Assembly: GCA_009693785.1 (NCBI GenBank)
Contig: SHWP01000007.1
Span: forward strand, 28,549-92,548
DNA length: 64,000 nucleotides
Reading direction: 5' to 3'
Source: Rhodospirillaceae bacterium
GTDB lineage: Bacteria; Pseudomonadota; Alphaproteobacteria; Rhodospirillales; Rhodospirillaceae
The notes beneath the pieces were generated by a model. That model ran no database searches, was not told the origin of the DNA, and saw only the letters and a list, made by a program, of their open reading frames with translations. Below, piece after piece: positions 24,357 through 33,618 of the stretch. The translations under genes and the position numbers were made by a program. Numbering within the stretch: the stretch's first letter is position 1; each line of letters opens with the position of its first letter.

Positions 24357-26642
24357 ATGGCTCGCACGCCCGTTAGCCCCAAACCCACCGGTGAAATCAG
24401 ACAGGCCCCGTTGGCCGATGCCCTGGGCGAGCGTTACCTCGCCTATGCGCTGTCGACGATTGTCTCGCGCTCGCTGCCCGATGTGCGCGATGGCCTCAAA
24501 CCTGTGCATCGGCGCCTGATGTACGCCATGCGGCAATTGAAGCTCGATCCCAACACGGGCTTCAAAAAATGTGCCCGCGTGGTTGGCGATGTGATGGGCA
24601 AATACCACCCGCATGGTGATCAGTCGATTTACGACGCAATGGTGCGCCTCGCGCAAGATTTTGCCGTGCGTTACCCGCTGGTCGAAGGCCAGGGCAACTT
24701 TGGCAATATCGACGGCGATAATGCCGCAGCCATGCGGTACACCGAGGCGCGACTCACGCCCTTTGCCATGCAGCTCATGGATGGGCTGGATGAGGACGCC
24801 ATCGACTTTCGCGCCACTTACGATGGCGAAGAGTCCGAGCCCATCGTCATGCCATCGGCAGTGCCGAATTTACTGGCCAATGGTTCGTCGGGCATCGCGG
24901 TAGGCATGGCCACCAACATCCCGCCCCACAACGTGGGCGAGTTGTGCGACGCGCTGCTACACCTGATCAAAACGCCCAAGGCCCATGTCTCGACCTTACT
25001 CGACTTTGTGCAAGGCCCGGATTTTCCCACGGGCGGCGTGCTGACCGAAAGCCGCGAGACCATCCGCGATGCCTATGCCACGGGCCGCGGCTCGTTGCGC
25101 GTGCGCGCGAAATGGAAAACCGAGAAGTACGAACGCGGGCAGTTCAATCTGATTATCACCGAAATTCCCTATCAGGTTCAAAAGGCCAAACTCATCGAGC
25201 GGATTGCTGAATTACTGAACGATAAAAAGCTGCCGTACCTGGCCGATATCCGCGACGAATCCACCGAAGATGTCCGCATCGTGCTGGAGCCAAAGTCGCG
25301 CACCGTCGACCCCGAACAGTTGATGGAACAATTGTTCCGCCAGACCGAGTTGGAAGTGCGCTTCGGCCTCAACATGAATGTGCTGGATGCCGATGGCACG
25401 CCCAAGGTGATGGGATTGCGCGAGCTGCTGCAAGCGTTTCTGGATCACCGCCAAATCGTACTAGTGCGCCGCTCGAAGCATCGGCTGGAAAAGATCAAAA
25501 ACCGCCTGGAACTGCTGGAAGGCTATTTGATCTGCTATTTGAACCTCGACAAGGTAATCAAAATCATCCGCACCGAGGATGAACCCAAGCCCAAATTGAT
25601 GAAAGCGTTCGGGCTGACCGACAACCAGGCCGAAGCCATTCTCAACATGCGCTTGCGATCTTTGCGCAAGCTTGAGGAAATGGAGATCAAGGGCGAGCAC
25701 AAGGAGTTGTCGGACGAGAAGAAACTGCTGAATTCGCTGCTGAAGGACGAAAAGCAACAGTGGAAAGCGATCTCCGATCAGGTCAAGGCGATCAAAGAAC
25801 AGTTCGGCCAAAAGACGCCGCTGGGCAAGCGCCGCACCGAGTTGGGTGCGGCCCCGACCGCCGTGATTATCCCGATCGATGCCTTGGTGGAGAAAGAGCC
25901 CATCACGGTGGTCCTGTCGGCCAAGGGCTGGATCCGCGCGATGAAGGGCCACCGTGACGATGTGATGTCGGGCGAATCGGATGTGAAATTCAAGGAAGGC
26001 GATGCCTTCCAGGCCGCGGTGAAAGCGCAATCGACCGATAAGATCATGCTGTTTGGGTCCGACGGCCGGTTCTATGCCATCGGTGCGGATAAGTTGCCGC
26101 AGGGTAGGGGCTTTGGCGAACCCATACGCTTGATGATCGAACTGCCCAACGATGCCAACATTGTTTCTATCTTCGTCTTCAACCGCGAGCAAAAATTCCT
26201 GGTGGTCTCGAATGAAGGCCGTGGCTTTGTTGTTCCCGCCGAACAAGTGTTTGCGCAGACGAAAAACGGCAAGCAGGCTTTGAATCTGGGTGAGGGCGAA
26301 AAGGCCGTGGTGTGCACGCCAGTGCAGCCCAGTATTCCAGGCGGGTTATTCGGTGCGGCGGGCGACCATGTGGCCATCATCGGCGAAAACCGCAAGCTGC
26401 TGATTTTCCCACTGGCGGAAGTGCCAGAAATGAATCGTGGGCGCGGCGTAATCTTGCAGCGTTACAAAGATGGTGGTTGCGCAGATGCCAAAGTGTTCAC
26501 GCTTAAGGCCGGACTAAGCTGGATGTCAGGCAATGGCGAGCGCGTTGAAACGGCCTTGAAAGAATGGATCGGCCAGCGCGCTCAAGCTGGACGTTTGCCA
26601 ATGAAGGGCTTTTCGCGCGAAGACCAGCCGTTTAGCAGCTAA
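24357..26642 (+). CDS. parC: DNA topoisomerase IV subunit A
   Basis: ParC decatenates chromosomes with ParE. It is 761 residues from ATG 24357. The catalytic Tyr is Y128 (AMRYTEARL), and the breakage-reunion core includes PDVRDGLKPVHRRL and GKYHPHGDQSIYDAM. The C-terminal half holds the gyrA/parC beta-pinwheel blades (SAKGWIRAMKG, GSDGRFYAIGADKLPQGRG). The absence of a GyrA box, the shorter length and the recO neighbour support ParC over GyrA. At the quinolone-determining position it has Gln89 where E. coli enzymes have Ser. The 3' end overlaps bpt by 4 nt. Confidence 0.95.
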   Translation: MARTPVSPKPTGEIRQAPLADALGERYLAYALSTIVSRSLPDVRDGLKPVHRRLMYAMRQLKLDPNTGFKKCARVVGDVMGKYHPHGDQSIYDAMVRLAQDFAVRYPLVEGQGNFGNIDGDNAAAMRYTEARLTPFAMQLMDGLDEDAIDFRATYDGEESEPIVMPSAVPNLLANGSSGIAVGMATNIPPHNVGELCDALLHLIKTPKAHVSTLLDFVQGPDFPTGGVLTESRETIRDAYATGRGSLRVRAKWKTEKYERGQFNLIITEIPYQVQKAKLIERIAELLNDKKLPYLADIRDESTEDVRIVLEPKSRTVDPEQLMEQLFRQTELEVRFGLNMNVLDADGTPKVMGLRELLQAFLDHRQIVLVRRSKHRLEKIKNRLELLEGYLICYLNLDKVIKIIRTEDEPKPKLMKAFGLTDNQAEAILNMRLRSLRKLEEMEIKGEHKELSDEKKLLNSLLKDEKQQWKAISDQVKAIKEQFGQKTPLGKRRTELGAAPTAVIIPIDALVEKEPITVVLSAKGWIRAMKGHRDDVMSGESDVKFKEGDAFQAAVKAQSTDKIMLFGSDGRFYAIGADKLPQGRGFGEPIRLMIELPNDANIVSIFVFNREQKFLVVSNEGRGFVVPAEQVFAQTKNGKQALNLGEGEKAVVCTPVQPSIPGGLFGAAGDHVAIIGENRKLLIFPLAEVPEMNRGRGVILQRYKDGGCADAKVFTLKAGLSWMSGNGERVETALKEWIGQRAQAGRLPMKGFSREDQPFSS

Positions 26643-27382
26643 TCCGTCTCGCTCTCGGCGAGGTCGTCCATGCGCGCCCAGCCCGACGGGCCAAGCGCTT
26701 CCATGGGTTGGAAGCGTGCCTTGTAGGCCATCTTGGCGCTGTCGGCGATCCAGTAGCCCAAATACACGTAAGGCAAGCCTAACTTGCGCGCATGCTCGAT
26801 CAACCATAGCACGATGTAGTTGCCCAAGCCTTGGCGCGGGCTTTTGGTTTCGAAAAAGCTGTACACGGCCGACACGCCATCGTTGGTGCGGTCGGTCAGG
26901 CACACGGCCGTCAACGCACCCATGTTGTCGCGGAACTCGACCATGAAGGTGTCGATGGGGCTGTCTTCGATCATTGCGCTGTATTCGTAAAAGCCCATCA
27001 GCGCCATGTCGCTGCCGGTGTGGCGGCCTTGCTGATAGCGCGTGAACAGATCGAACTGCTCGCTGGTGGCGCACGCCGGCACTTTCACGGCAAGCAGATC
27101 TTCGTTTTCGCGCCACGTCCGCGCCAAAGTGCGCCGGCGGGAGAACTCGTTCACCACCACACGCACGGGCACGCAACTGCGGCATCCAGGGCAGGCAGGC
27201 GCATAGGCAATGGAATGGCTGCGGCGAAACCCGGCACGTGCCAGACCTTCGTGTAGGACTTCGGCGCCCGGGCCAGATAGTTCCGTCACAATCTTGCGTT
27301 CAAGGCGGTCGGGCAAATAGGGGCAAGGCAGAGGTGCCGTGGTGAAAAAAAATTGCGGCCGCTTAAGTGGTGTTTGGTCCAT
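26639..27382 (-). CDS. bpt: Aspartate/glutamate leucyltransferase (N-end rule)
   Basis: Bpt adds Leu from leucyl-tRNA to N-terminal Asp or Glu, marking proteins for ClpS/ClpAP. It is 247 residues of the ATE1-like GNAT fold. Signature elements are PCPYLPDRLERK, the Cys-rich YAPACPGCRSCVPVRV (about 59-74), RYQQGRHTGSDM, SAVYSFF and YLGYWIADSAKMAYKARFQPME. It is convergent with parC and follows motB by 11 nt on the same strand. Confidence 0.94.
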   Translation of the reverse strand: MDQTPLKRPQFFFTTAPLPCPYLPDRLERKIVTELSGPGAEVLHEGLARAGFRRSHSIAYAPACPGCRSCVPVRVVVNEFSRRRTLARTWRENEDLLAVKVPACATSEQFDLFTRYQQGRHTGSDMALMGFYEYSAMIEDSPIDTFMVEFRDNMGALTAVCLTDRTNDGVSAVYSFFETKSPRQGLGNYIVLWLIEHARKLGLPYVYLGYWIADSAKMAYKARFQPMEALGPSGWARMDDLAESETD

Positions 27383-27393
27383 GCGCGCCGTCT

Positions 27394-28383
27394 CTAACGC
27401 TTCGGCTCGGGCCGGGCCAGTGTTTCGCCCGATTGGCTATCCACCGGGGGCGGATTGCGCTTTTCGAGGAAATTAGGCAAGCGGTCGAAATCACTGAGTT
27501 TGACTTTCTCGCTCTTGAGCAAAACGATCGAGACGCGCCTGTTACGCGGGCTGCGCGGCTGGGCCGGGTCCATCGGTTCGCGGTCTGAGACGCCGACAAC
27601 CTTGTTGATCTTGTTGTCCTCAAGGGTGCCTTCCAACAGCGCGCGGCGCGTGGCTAAGGCGCGGTCCGTGGAAAGCTCCCAATTGGTATAGCCGGTGGGG
27701 TCGACGTACCCCGATGGATCGGTGTGTCCGGTGATGCTAATTTTGTTGGGGAGTTTCTTGATGATGCGGGCGATTTGGGCCAGCAATTCTTTGGCACGCG
27801 GATAGAGTTCGGCGCTGCCAGGTTTGAACATATCGATCTTATCTTGATCGAGAATCTGAATGCGCAAGCCTTCGGGGGTGTTGTCGATGAGAAGGCTGCT
27901 GGCCAATGGCGCCAACTCGGGGATACCGCTGATCGCCTTTTTGATGTCGGTGACCGCCTGCTCGAATTCCTTCTGCTCGCGGGCCGCCATCTGCTTTTCG
28001 ATTTGTTCTTCGCTGGCCTCTTGGCCCTCGGCCGGGTCGGAATTGTCATCACCACCCGAGCCGATGGAGGGTGGGGGCAGAACGACGGCAGACGTGGACC
28101 CAGTGCGCGACTGCGAGGCGCCTTCGCCTAGGGTTTGACCGCCAAGCATGCCGCCAGCACCGCTTTCGCGGGTCGAAGCGGCGATAGGCGTGAAGTAGTC
28201 GGCAATGCCGTTGAGTTGCTCTTCGGTGACCGCATTAAGCAGCCACAGGAGCAAAAAGAAGGCCATCATCGCCGTCACGAAGTCGGCGTAGGCCACTTTC
28301 CACGCGCCGCCATGGTGGCTTTCGCCACCCTTCTTGACGCGCTTGATGATCGTTATGCCGCCTTCGCCGGGATCTTTCGCCAT
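27394..28383 (-). CDS. motB: Flagellar stator protein MotB
   Basis: MotB couples proton flow to flagellar rotation and anchors the stator to peptidoglycan. It is 329 residues. A basic cytoplasmic start precedes one membrane helix (about 36-52) with the proton-binding Asp34 in AYADFVTAMM. A long linker rich in Gly, Ser and acidic residues follows, then an OmpA-like peptidoglycan-binding domain (about 190-320; ITGHTDPSG, RALATRRALLE, NRRVSIVLL). No motA is adjacent. Ion type is inferred, not proven. Confidence 0.92.
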   Translation of the reverse strand: MAKDPGEGGITIIKRVKKGGESHHGGAWKVAYADFVTAMMAFFLLLWLLNAVTEEQLNGIADYFTPIAASTRESGAGGMLGGQTLGEGASQSRTGSTSAVVLPPPSIGSGGDDNSDPAEGQEASEEQIEKQMAAREQKEFEQAVTDIKKAISGIPELAPLASSLLIDNTPEGLRIQILDQDKIDMFKPGSAELYPRAKELLAQIARIIKKLPNKISITGHTDPSGYVDPTGYTNWELSTDRALATRRALLEGTLEDNKINKVVGVSDREPMDPAQPRSPRNRRVSIVLLKSEKVKLSDFDRLPNFLEKRNPPPVDSQSGETLARPEPKR

Positions 28384-28469
28384 GACGAGCTAACTTACCC
28401 CTGTCCCCGGGCCAAAAAGGCCAAGGAATTCAATAGTTAATCTACGCGCTTCTGGCGCAGGCCTCAAGC

Positions 28470-30845
28470 TTAAGGCGAGGGAGTTAAAAATAAGCGACTA
28501 ACATGGCCTTCTTTTGGCGCCACAAGGTCAAACGTCTCCCCATTAGCCCAGCCCTCCAGCAGGTCGTCAAAATGTGTGGATAACTGATGGCCAGATTGGC
28601 CCCCTGCCATGCTGAATTGCGAGCGGCTTAAGTCGGCCAAGTCATAGATGGCGCGGTACCCATGGCCATGGAAATGGCGGAATGGAACCCGGGAAGTCGA
28701 GGCCGTGAACGAACCTCGATTGACCGTGAAATCGTCGCCATCGGTGGCAACCGCAAAACTGCCAAGCCACGACAAACCTGGAATACTACTAAAAATTGGA
28801 TGGTCGAAACGGGCGACATGCCATTTCTCCCAGCGCCAATCGTTATCGTCACTCGAATAGTTCGTCAGCCAGGTCACGGCTTCGGCCCATGCCCCGTTGA
28901 TTTGCATATCGCAGGTTTCAGCATCAGGCGTATTAATGTCATCGCACCATGACGTATTCTCGGTCAGAATCGACTTCAGTAGTGTTGGGCGAGCGCCGCC
29001 AATACTGCGAAAGCTATCGCCCAATTCATCGGCCAATATCCTCGCTTTCAACCGCTCTATCCAAAGCGCAAAAATAAGCGGTCCGATTTTCTGACGCGAC
29101 ATGGTGCCATCCCAGGCTGTCATGTGCTCTTTAAGGCGGCTGTCTTGAGTGTCGCGCGGCTGCAGGCGATCAAGCAGCAACGGCAGCACTTCGCGGGCCA
29201 TGAGCGAAACATGGTCGGTCTGCAGCGTATTCATATCTTTGATTGTTAGACCCGAGCGAGCAGCGAAAAAGTCCTCGATGCGTTGCGCGCGGTAACCCTC
29301 GGGCCAATCTTTGGCGATCATGACTGGATAATCATCCGAGACGACCTTGTTGTTAGCATTGAAGAGGAGGCCGCTTTCTGGATTGAGACTTTTCGGCCAG
29401 GCTTCGAACGCTACCATGCCAACCCAATCGCACTCGCCGCTGGCTCCATCACTAGGCAGTAAGCCATCGCAATTTTTGTTTTTCCGCAAGGGGATGCGAC
29501 CCGATGTGACGAAAGCAATTGATCCATCTTTATCGGCCACCATCATGTTGTGTTCAGGGGCATTGAAGGTTCTGACCGACTCAACAAATTCAGTGGCAGC
29601 AGCCGCCAGTGCGAGGCGGTAGATGGTTTCAATGGATCGGTCATCCTTGATCAACAGGGTTGCCGCCAACGCCACAACGTGTTTGCCGCCAGTCGTGAGG
29701 TTGCTGGCAGCCGGGAGTATGTCGCTTACGACAGGGCCATGGCGCGTGGTGCGAACCATAATTTTCTGGGGCTCGCCAAAACGGACATTGATGACTTCCT
29801 CACGGCTTTCAAAAGCCATCGGTCCATCGGGTGTGAGATAGCGCGCACCGTCATCGCTCAAGGTTTCGACAAACAAATCCTGGGTATCGCCGTGCGTTGT
29901 CGTGAACCCCCAGGCAATTTGGCCGTTGTGGCCCAACACGTGAAAAGGCACGCCGGGCGTGGTTGCCCCAGTTAACGTCACGCCAGGATAGGACAGCCCG
30001 GCCAAGTACCAAAGATTAGGCGATTGAAAGCTCAGGTGAGGATCGTTGGCCAAGATGGGCGCGCCGGTGGCGGTTCGCGTTGGTCCAAGGACCCAGACAT
30101 TTGAGGCCAAAGTTGGCTGCACAACATTCAGCATGACCGTGCGTAATTCAGTGATGAACGATACCGGCAAACTTGCCAGCGTGATGGGCGAGCGAGCGCC
30201 GACATTTGGCCAAAGCTGTTGGGCCTTTTCCTCGCCCAATTTTGCAATCATGGCCGCGCGGGAAAGTTCTTCGGCCCAATTGCCCGACAACTGCATTCCC
30301 ATGAGCTTTTGCCAGACCACTGAGTCGGCAGGCACCCAGGGTTCAGGTGTGTGGGCTAGCAGCTTGAACTCGAGGGGCAGGGGCTCTCGGGCCATAAACG
30401 CATTCACGCCCATGGCGTAAGCGTCCAGGGCAATTTTTGTCTCAGAGTCGAGCGTGCCCAGGTTATCTTGGCTCAGGCGATAAAGCCCGAGAGTGCGCAT
30501 AAATTTATCGCTACCAACGCCCAGCGGCCCCAAAATTTCTGCCAAGCGCCCTTGGCCAGCCCGGCGCATCAGTTCCATCTGGAAAAGGCGGTCCTGGGCA
30601 TGAACGTAACCCAATGCGAAGTAGGCATCGGCTGCATTGGTGGCCTCGATCCATGGCACGCCGCGTTCGTCACGCGTGACTGTGGTGGGAGCACTCACGC
30701 CAGCCAAGGCCAGGCTGCCTTCGGTTAGGGGCAAGGCCAGGTAAGCGGAGGCTAAGCCATAGCCGCCAAGCGCGGCAGCAAGACCTAGGCCCAGCCCACA
30801 AAGGCCCAAGAGCGCAAACAATAAGGCGCGTAGGGGACGTTTCAT
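28470..30845 (-). CDS. Penicillin acylase family (S45) Ntn hydrolase
   Basis: This is a self-processing N-terminal nucleophile amidase. The N-terminal membrane or signal helix (7-32) predicts export. The alpha chain contains DERGVPWIEATNAADAYFALGYVHAQDRLFQMELMRR-type motifs, and the nucleophile is Ser248 in ASNVWVLG, with the expected cut before it. Further motifs are LANDPHL and GHNGQIAWGFTTTHGDTQDLF. It is 791 residues. Family members act on beta-lactam side chains, acyl-homoserine lactones or other N-acyl compounds; the substrate cannot be read from sequence. It is a single gene with no biosynthetic neighbours. Confidence 0.92.
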   Translation of the reverse strand: MKRPLRALLFALLGLCGLGLGLAAALGGYGLASAYLALPLTEGSLALAGVSAPTTVTRDERGVPWIEATNAADAYFALGYVHAQDRLFQMELMRRAGQGRLAEILGPLGVGSDKFMRTLGLYRLSQDNLGTLDSETKIALDAYAMGVNAFMAREPLPLEFKLLAHTPEPWVPADSVVWQKLMGMQLSGNWAEELSRAAMIAKLGEEKAQQLWPNVGARSPITLASLPVSFITELRTVMLNVVQPTLASNVWVLGPTRTATGAPILANDPHLSFQSPNLWYLAGLSYPGVTLTGATTPGVPFHVLGHNGQIAWGFTTTHGDTQDLFVETLSDDGARYLTPDGPMAFESREEVINVRFGEPQKIMVRTTRHGPVVSDILPAASNLTTGGKHVVALAATLLIKDDRSIETIYRLALAAAATEFVESVRTFNAPEHNMMVADKDGSIAFVTSGRIPLRKNKNCDGLLPSDGASGECDWVGMVAFEAWPKSLNPESGLLFNANNKVVSDDYPVMIAKDWPEGYRAQRIEDFFAARSGLTIKDMNTLQTDHVSLMAREVLPLLLDRLQPRDTQDSRLKEHMTAWDGTMSRQKIGPLIFALWIERLKARILADELGDSFRSIGGARPTLLKSILTENTSWCDDINTPDAETCDMQINGAWAEAVTWLTNYSSDDNDWRWEKWHVARFDHPIFSSIPGLSWLGSFAVATDGDDFTVNRGSFTASTSRVPFRHFHGHGYRAIYDLADLSRSQFSMAGGQSGHQLSTHFDDLLEGWANGETFDLVAPKEGHVSRLFLTPSP

Positions 30846-30910
30846 GAGGGTGTTAAAGGGCTGTTTAGGATTGGAGATTTAAACTGCAACGTTCACAATG
30901 CCGTCAGCCC

Positions 30911-31189
30911 ATGACCCAATTCAAGCCTAACCACGACGACAGCCCATTTTCACCGGAACAAGGCCGCGAGGCTTTGTCTGAGGTGATTGCCATGGGCAAT
31001 GCCGTGAAGGTGATAGCCATCGATGTCGAAACCGGAACTGAAGTGAGCATTGTTGGGTCGGCAGCCATGACGCCCTACAGCCTCAAAATGAACGCCATGC
31101 GAAAACTCATCGCGGTGCTGTCAAAGATGGAAGAACCAGAACCTGACCATCCGCGTCAGTCGCGGCTGCGCCCTGGGCGGTATGCCTAA
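30911..31189 (+). CDS. Small conserved hypothetical protein
   Basis: This 92-residue soluble protein has a core of about 50 residues (GNAVKVIAIDVETGTEVSIVG, then an amphipathic helix NAMRKLIAVLSKM). It resembles a small family I recall as DUF6898 in Rhodospirillales, where V-K/R-V-x-A-I-D-x-x-T-G-T-E-V recurs; I am unsure of that number. It is divergent from the acylase gene and precedes rpiB. The function is unknown. Confidence 0.7.
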   Translation: MTQFKPNHDDSPFSPEQGREALSEVIAMGNAVKVIAIDVETGTEVSIVGSAAMTPYSLKMNAMRKLIAVLSKMEEPEPDHPRQSRLRPGRYA

Positions 31190-31296
31190 ACTGGGCTGAA
31201 ATACACCATCAAATCAAAGGCCTGTAGCGCGCTGGTTATGCGTAACAGGATATGGTATCGGGAGCCCGAATTTCGCAGGTGCCCGCCTTCACCATC

Positions 31297-31752
31297 ATGT
31301 CCGAGACACGCTTGGCTCAACCCGGAGACATTGTCGCTATCGCGAGCGACCATGCCGGGTTGGAACTCAAAACCGCGTTGAGCACTGAGCTGATCAAGCT
31401 TGGCTACAAGCCTTTGGATTTGGGCACAAACACACCTGACTCTGTGGACTACCCAGACTATGGGCACGCGCTTGCCAAGGCCATTCTCGACAAAAAAGCC
31501 AAAGCCGGGGTTGCCATCTGCGGCACGGGAATAGGCATCAGCATTGCGGCCAATCGCCATCCGGGTATCCGTGCCGGCCTTGTTCATGACGAAAACACGG
31601 CGCGCATGTCGCGCGAGCATAACGACGCCAATGTTATTGCCATGGGTGCGCGCGTGATCAGCGCCGAGGTAGCCAAAAAGCTGCTCAAGACATTTTTCGA
31701 AACGGAATTTGGCGGCGGGCGGCACGGGCCGCGTGTCGCTAAACTTGGATAA
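31297..31752 (+). CDS. rpiB: Ribose 5-phosphate isomerase B
   Basis: RpiB interconverts ribose 5-phosphate and ribulose 5-phosphate. From ATG 31297 it is 151 residues, normal for the family; a longer reading from 31252 is not conserved. Motifs are IASDHAGLELK, the phosphate loop and active Cys in AICGTGIGISIAANR, and the Glu/His segment HDENTARMSREHNDANV. glyA follows after 25 nt. Confidence 0.95.
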   Translation: MSETRLAQPGDIVAIASDHAGLELKTALSTELIKLGYKPLDLGTNTPDSVDYPDYGHALAKAILDKKAKAGVAICGTGIGISIAANRHPGIRAGLVHDENTARMSREHNDANVIAMGARVISAEVAKKLLKTFFETEFGGGRHGPRVAKLG

Positions 31753-31777
31753 AAAATAAGAAGAAGGACCCACGATC

Positions 31778-33061
31778 ATGGATCAACGCGTACCCACGAA
31801 TTTCTTTGGCGCATCGTTGGCGCATGCCGACCCCGATGTATTCTCATCCGTCGCCAAAGAACTTGAGCGCCAGCAAACGCAGATTGAATTGATTGCGTCC
31901 GAGAACATCGTCAGCCGCGCGGTCCTTGAAGCGGTGGGAAGTGTGCTGACCAACAAGTACGCCGAGGGTTATCCCGGCAAGCGCTATTACGGCGGCTGCG
32001 AGTACGTCGACATTTCGGAAACAATCGCCCTCGACCGTGCGAAGAAGCTGTTCAATTGTGCCTATGCCAACGTGCAGCCCCACTCGGGCGCGCAAGCTAA
32101 TGGCGCTGTATTTCTGGGGCTTTTACAGCCTGGCGATACGTTCATGGGCATGGACCTGGCGGCAGGTGGGCACCTCACCCATGGGTCGCCCGCCAATATT
32201 TCCGGCAAGTGGTTCAAGGTAGTGTCGTATGGCGTGCGCCGCCAAGACGGCCTGATCGACTACGACCAAGTGGAATCGGTCGCCAAGGAGCACAAACCCA
32301 AACTGATCATCGCAGGTGGTTCGGCTTATTCGCGGATCATCGATTTTGCGAAATTTAGCCAAATCGCCAAGTCTGTTGGTGCGCTATTGATGGTTGATAT
32401 GGCCCATTTCGCGGGGTTGGTAGCGGCGGGTTTATATCCCAGCCCAATCCCGCACGCCGATGTGGTGACCACGACCACGCACAAAACCCTGCGCGGACCG
32501 CGCGGCGGCATGATTTTGTCGGCCCGCGAGGACATCGGCAAAAAGATCAACTCGGCAGTATTTCCAGGCCTCCAGGGCGGACCGCTGATGCATGTGATCG
32601 CGGGCAAAGCAGTGGCGTTGGGCGAAGCCTTGAAGCCAGAATTTAAAACCCATGCTCAACGGGTTATCGATAATGCCAAGATTCTGGCCGAAACCTTGAT
32701 CAAAGGCGGGGTAGAGATTGTCTCGGGCGGCACCGATAGCCACCTCATGTTGGTGGACCTGCGCCGCAAGAAGCTAACCGGCAATGTAGTCGAGCAATTA
32801 CTCGACCGGGCAGGGATTACCTGCAACAAAAACGGTATCCCGTTCGACCCTGAAAAGCCCACCGTGACCTCGGGGATACGGCTGGGCTCACCGGCGGGAA
32901 CCACCCGCGGGTTTGGCACGGCTGAATTCAAGCAAATCGGCGAGTGGATCGTCGAGGTCATGGATGCCCAAGCCGCTAACCCTGGCAATACGGTGGCGGT
33001 AGAGGCGGCTGTCCGCTCAAAGGTCAAGGACTTGTGTCGTAGGTTTCCGATTTATCAATAA
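31778..33061 (+). CDS. glyA: Serine hydroxymethyltransferase
   Basis: GlyA is the PLP enzyme making glycine and 5,10-methylene-THF from serine. It is 427 residues. The PLP Lys lies in [16 protein letters not shown], and the entry motifs [22 protein letters not shown] and QPHSGAQAN are present. A strong ribosome site AGAAGGA lies upstream. It follows rpiB and precedes nrdR. Confidence 0.98.
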   Translation: MDQRVPTNFFGASLAHADPDVFSSVAKELERQQTQIELIASENIVSRAVLEAVGSVLTNKYAEGYPGKRYYGGCEYVDISETIALDRAKKLFNCAYANVQPHSGAQANGAVFLGLLQPGDTFMGMDLAAGGHLTHGSPANISGKWFKVVSYGVRRQDGLIDYDQVESVAKEHKPKLIIAGGSAYSRIIDFAKFSQIAKSVGALLMVDMAHFAGLVAAGLYPSPIPHADVVTTTTHKTLRGPRGGMILSAREDIGKKINSAVFPGLQGGPLMHVIAGKAVALGEALKPEFKTHAQRVIDNAKILAETLIKGGVEIVSGGTDSHLMLVDLRRKKLTGNVVEQLLDRAGITCNKNGIPFDPEKPTVTSGIRLGSPAGTTRGFGTAEFKQIGEWIVEVMDAQAANPGNTVAVEAAVRSKVKDLCRRFPIYQ

Positions 33062-33097
33062 TTAGCGGTCAGTGTAGAATCTGACATAGGGTTGTTC

Positions 33098-33128
33098 GCG
33101 CCCAATGGCTGCTTAAAAGCTGGGGCGC
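33098..33128 (+). promoter_or_regulatory. Hairpin in the nrdR leader
   Basis: GCGCCC (33098-33103) pairs with GGGCGC (33123-33128), enclosing a loop that can fold further (GCTT/AAGC). No T-tract follows, so it is not a standard terminator. It lies between glyA and nrdR, 16 nt before the ATG, and may be a leader structure or a residual attenuator. A second 5-bp inverted repeat (GTCAG/CTGAC, 33068-33085) precedes it. Confidence 0.35.
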
Positions 33129-33144
33129 AATTAGGGGAAAAGTG

Positions 33145-33618
33145 ATGCGTTGTCCTTATTGCGGGCATGCCGATACCCAAGTAAAAGATTCCCGGCCGAC
33201 GGACGATAACTCAGCCATTCGCCGCCGCCGCGCATGCCCAGCGTGTAGTGCGCGCTTCACGACTTTCGAACGCATTCAGTTGCGGGAATTGGTTGTGGTC
33301 AAGAAGAACGGTCAACGCTCTCCGTTTGATCGCGACAAATTGGCCCGATCCCTCATTGTCGCTTGCCGTAAGCGCCCTGTGGATGAAGAGCGTATCGAGC
33401 GCGTGGTCAACAGTATCCAGCGCCGTCTCGAAAGCATGGGCGAGAACGAAATCCCATCGAACATCGTTGGTGAAATGGTGATGGAAGCGCTGCAGGGCCT
33501 CGATAAAGTAGCCTACATTCGCTTTGCTTCTGTCTATAAAAACTTCCGTGAAATCAGAGACTTCGAGAATTTTGTTGAGAATATTACTGAACCGCCCAAG
33601 GGCGACCAAAATCTCTAA
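33145..33618 (+). CDS. nrdR: Transcriptional repressor NrdR
   Basis: NrdR senses ATP/dATP and represses ribonucleotide reductase genes. From ATG 33145 (AGGGGAAAA ribosome site) it is 157 residues: an N-terminal zinc ribbon with CPYCG and [10 protein letters not shown], then an ATP-cone domain (about 46-136; [19 protein letters not shown]). Its stop overlaps the ribD start (TAATG). The usual glyA-nrdR-ribD order is present. Confidence 0.97.
   Translation: MRCPYCGHADTQVKDSRPTDDNSAIRRRRACPACSARFTTFERIQLRELVVVKKNGQRSPFDRDKLARSLIVACRKRPVDEERIERVVNSIQRRLESMGENEIPSNIVGEMVMEALQGLDKVAYIRFASVYKNFREIRDFENFVENITEPPKGDQNL

Noticed and set aside
25461..26246. Long minus-strand frame opposite parC (261 codons)
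   Set aside because: The composition is a mirrored copy of ParC codon usage, and no family is recognizable.
33098..33128. FMN riboswitch upstream of the riboflavin genes
   Set aside because: The leader before nrdR is under 90 nt and has no AGGGUGA-type conserved RFN elements; ribD itself overlaps nrdR, leaving no leader there.
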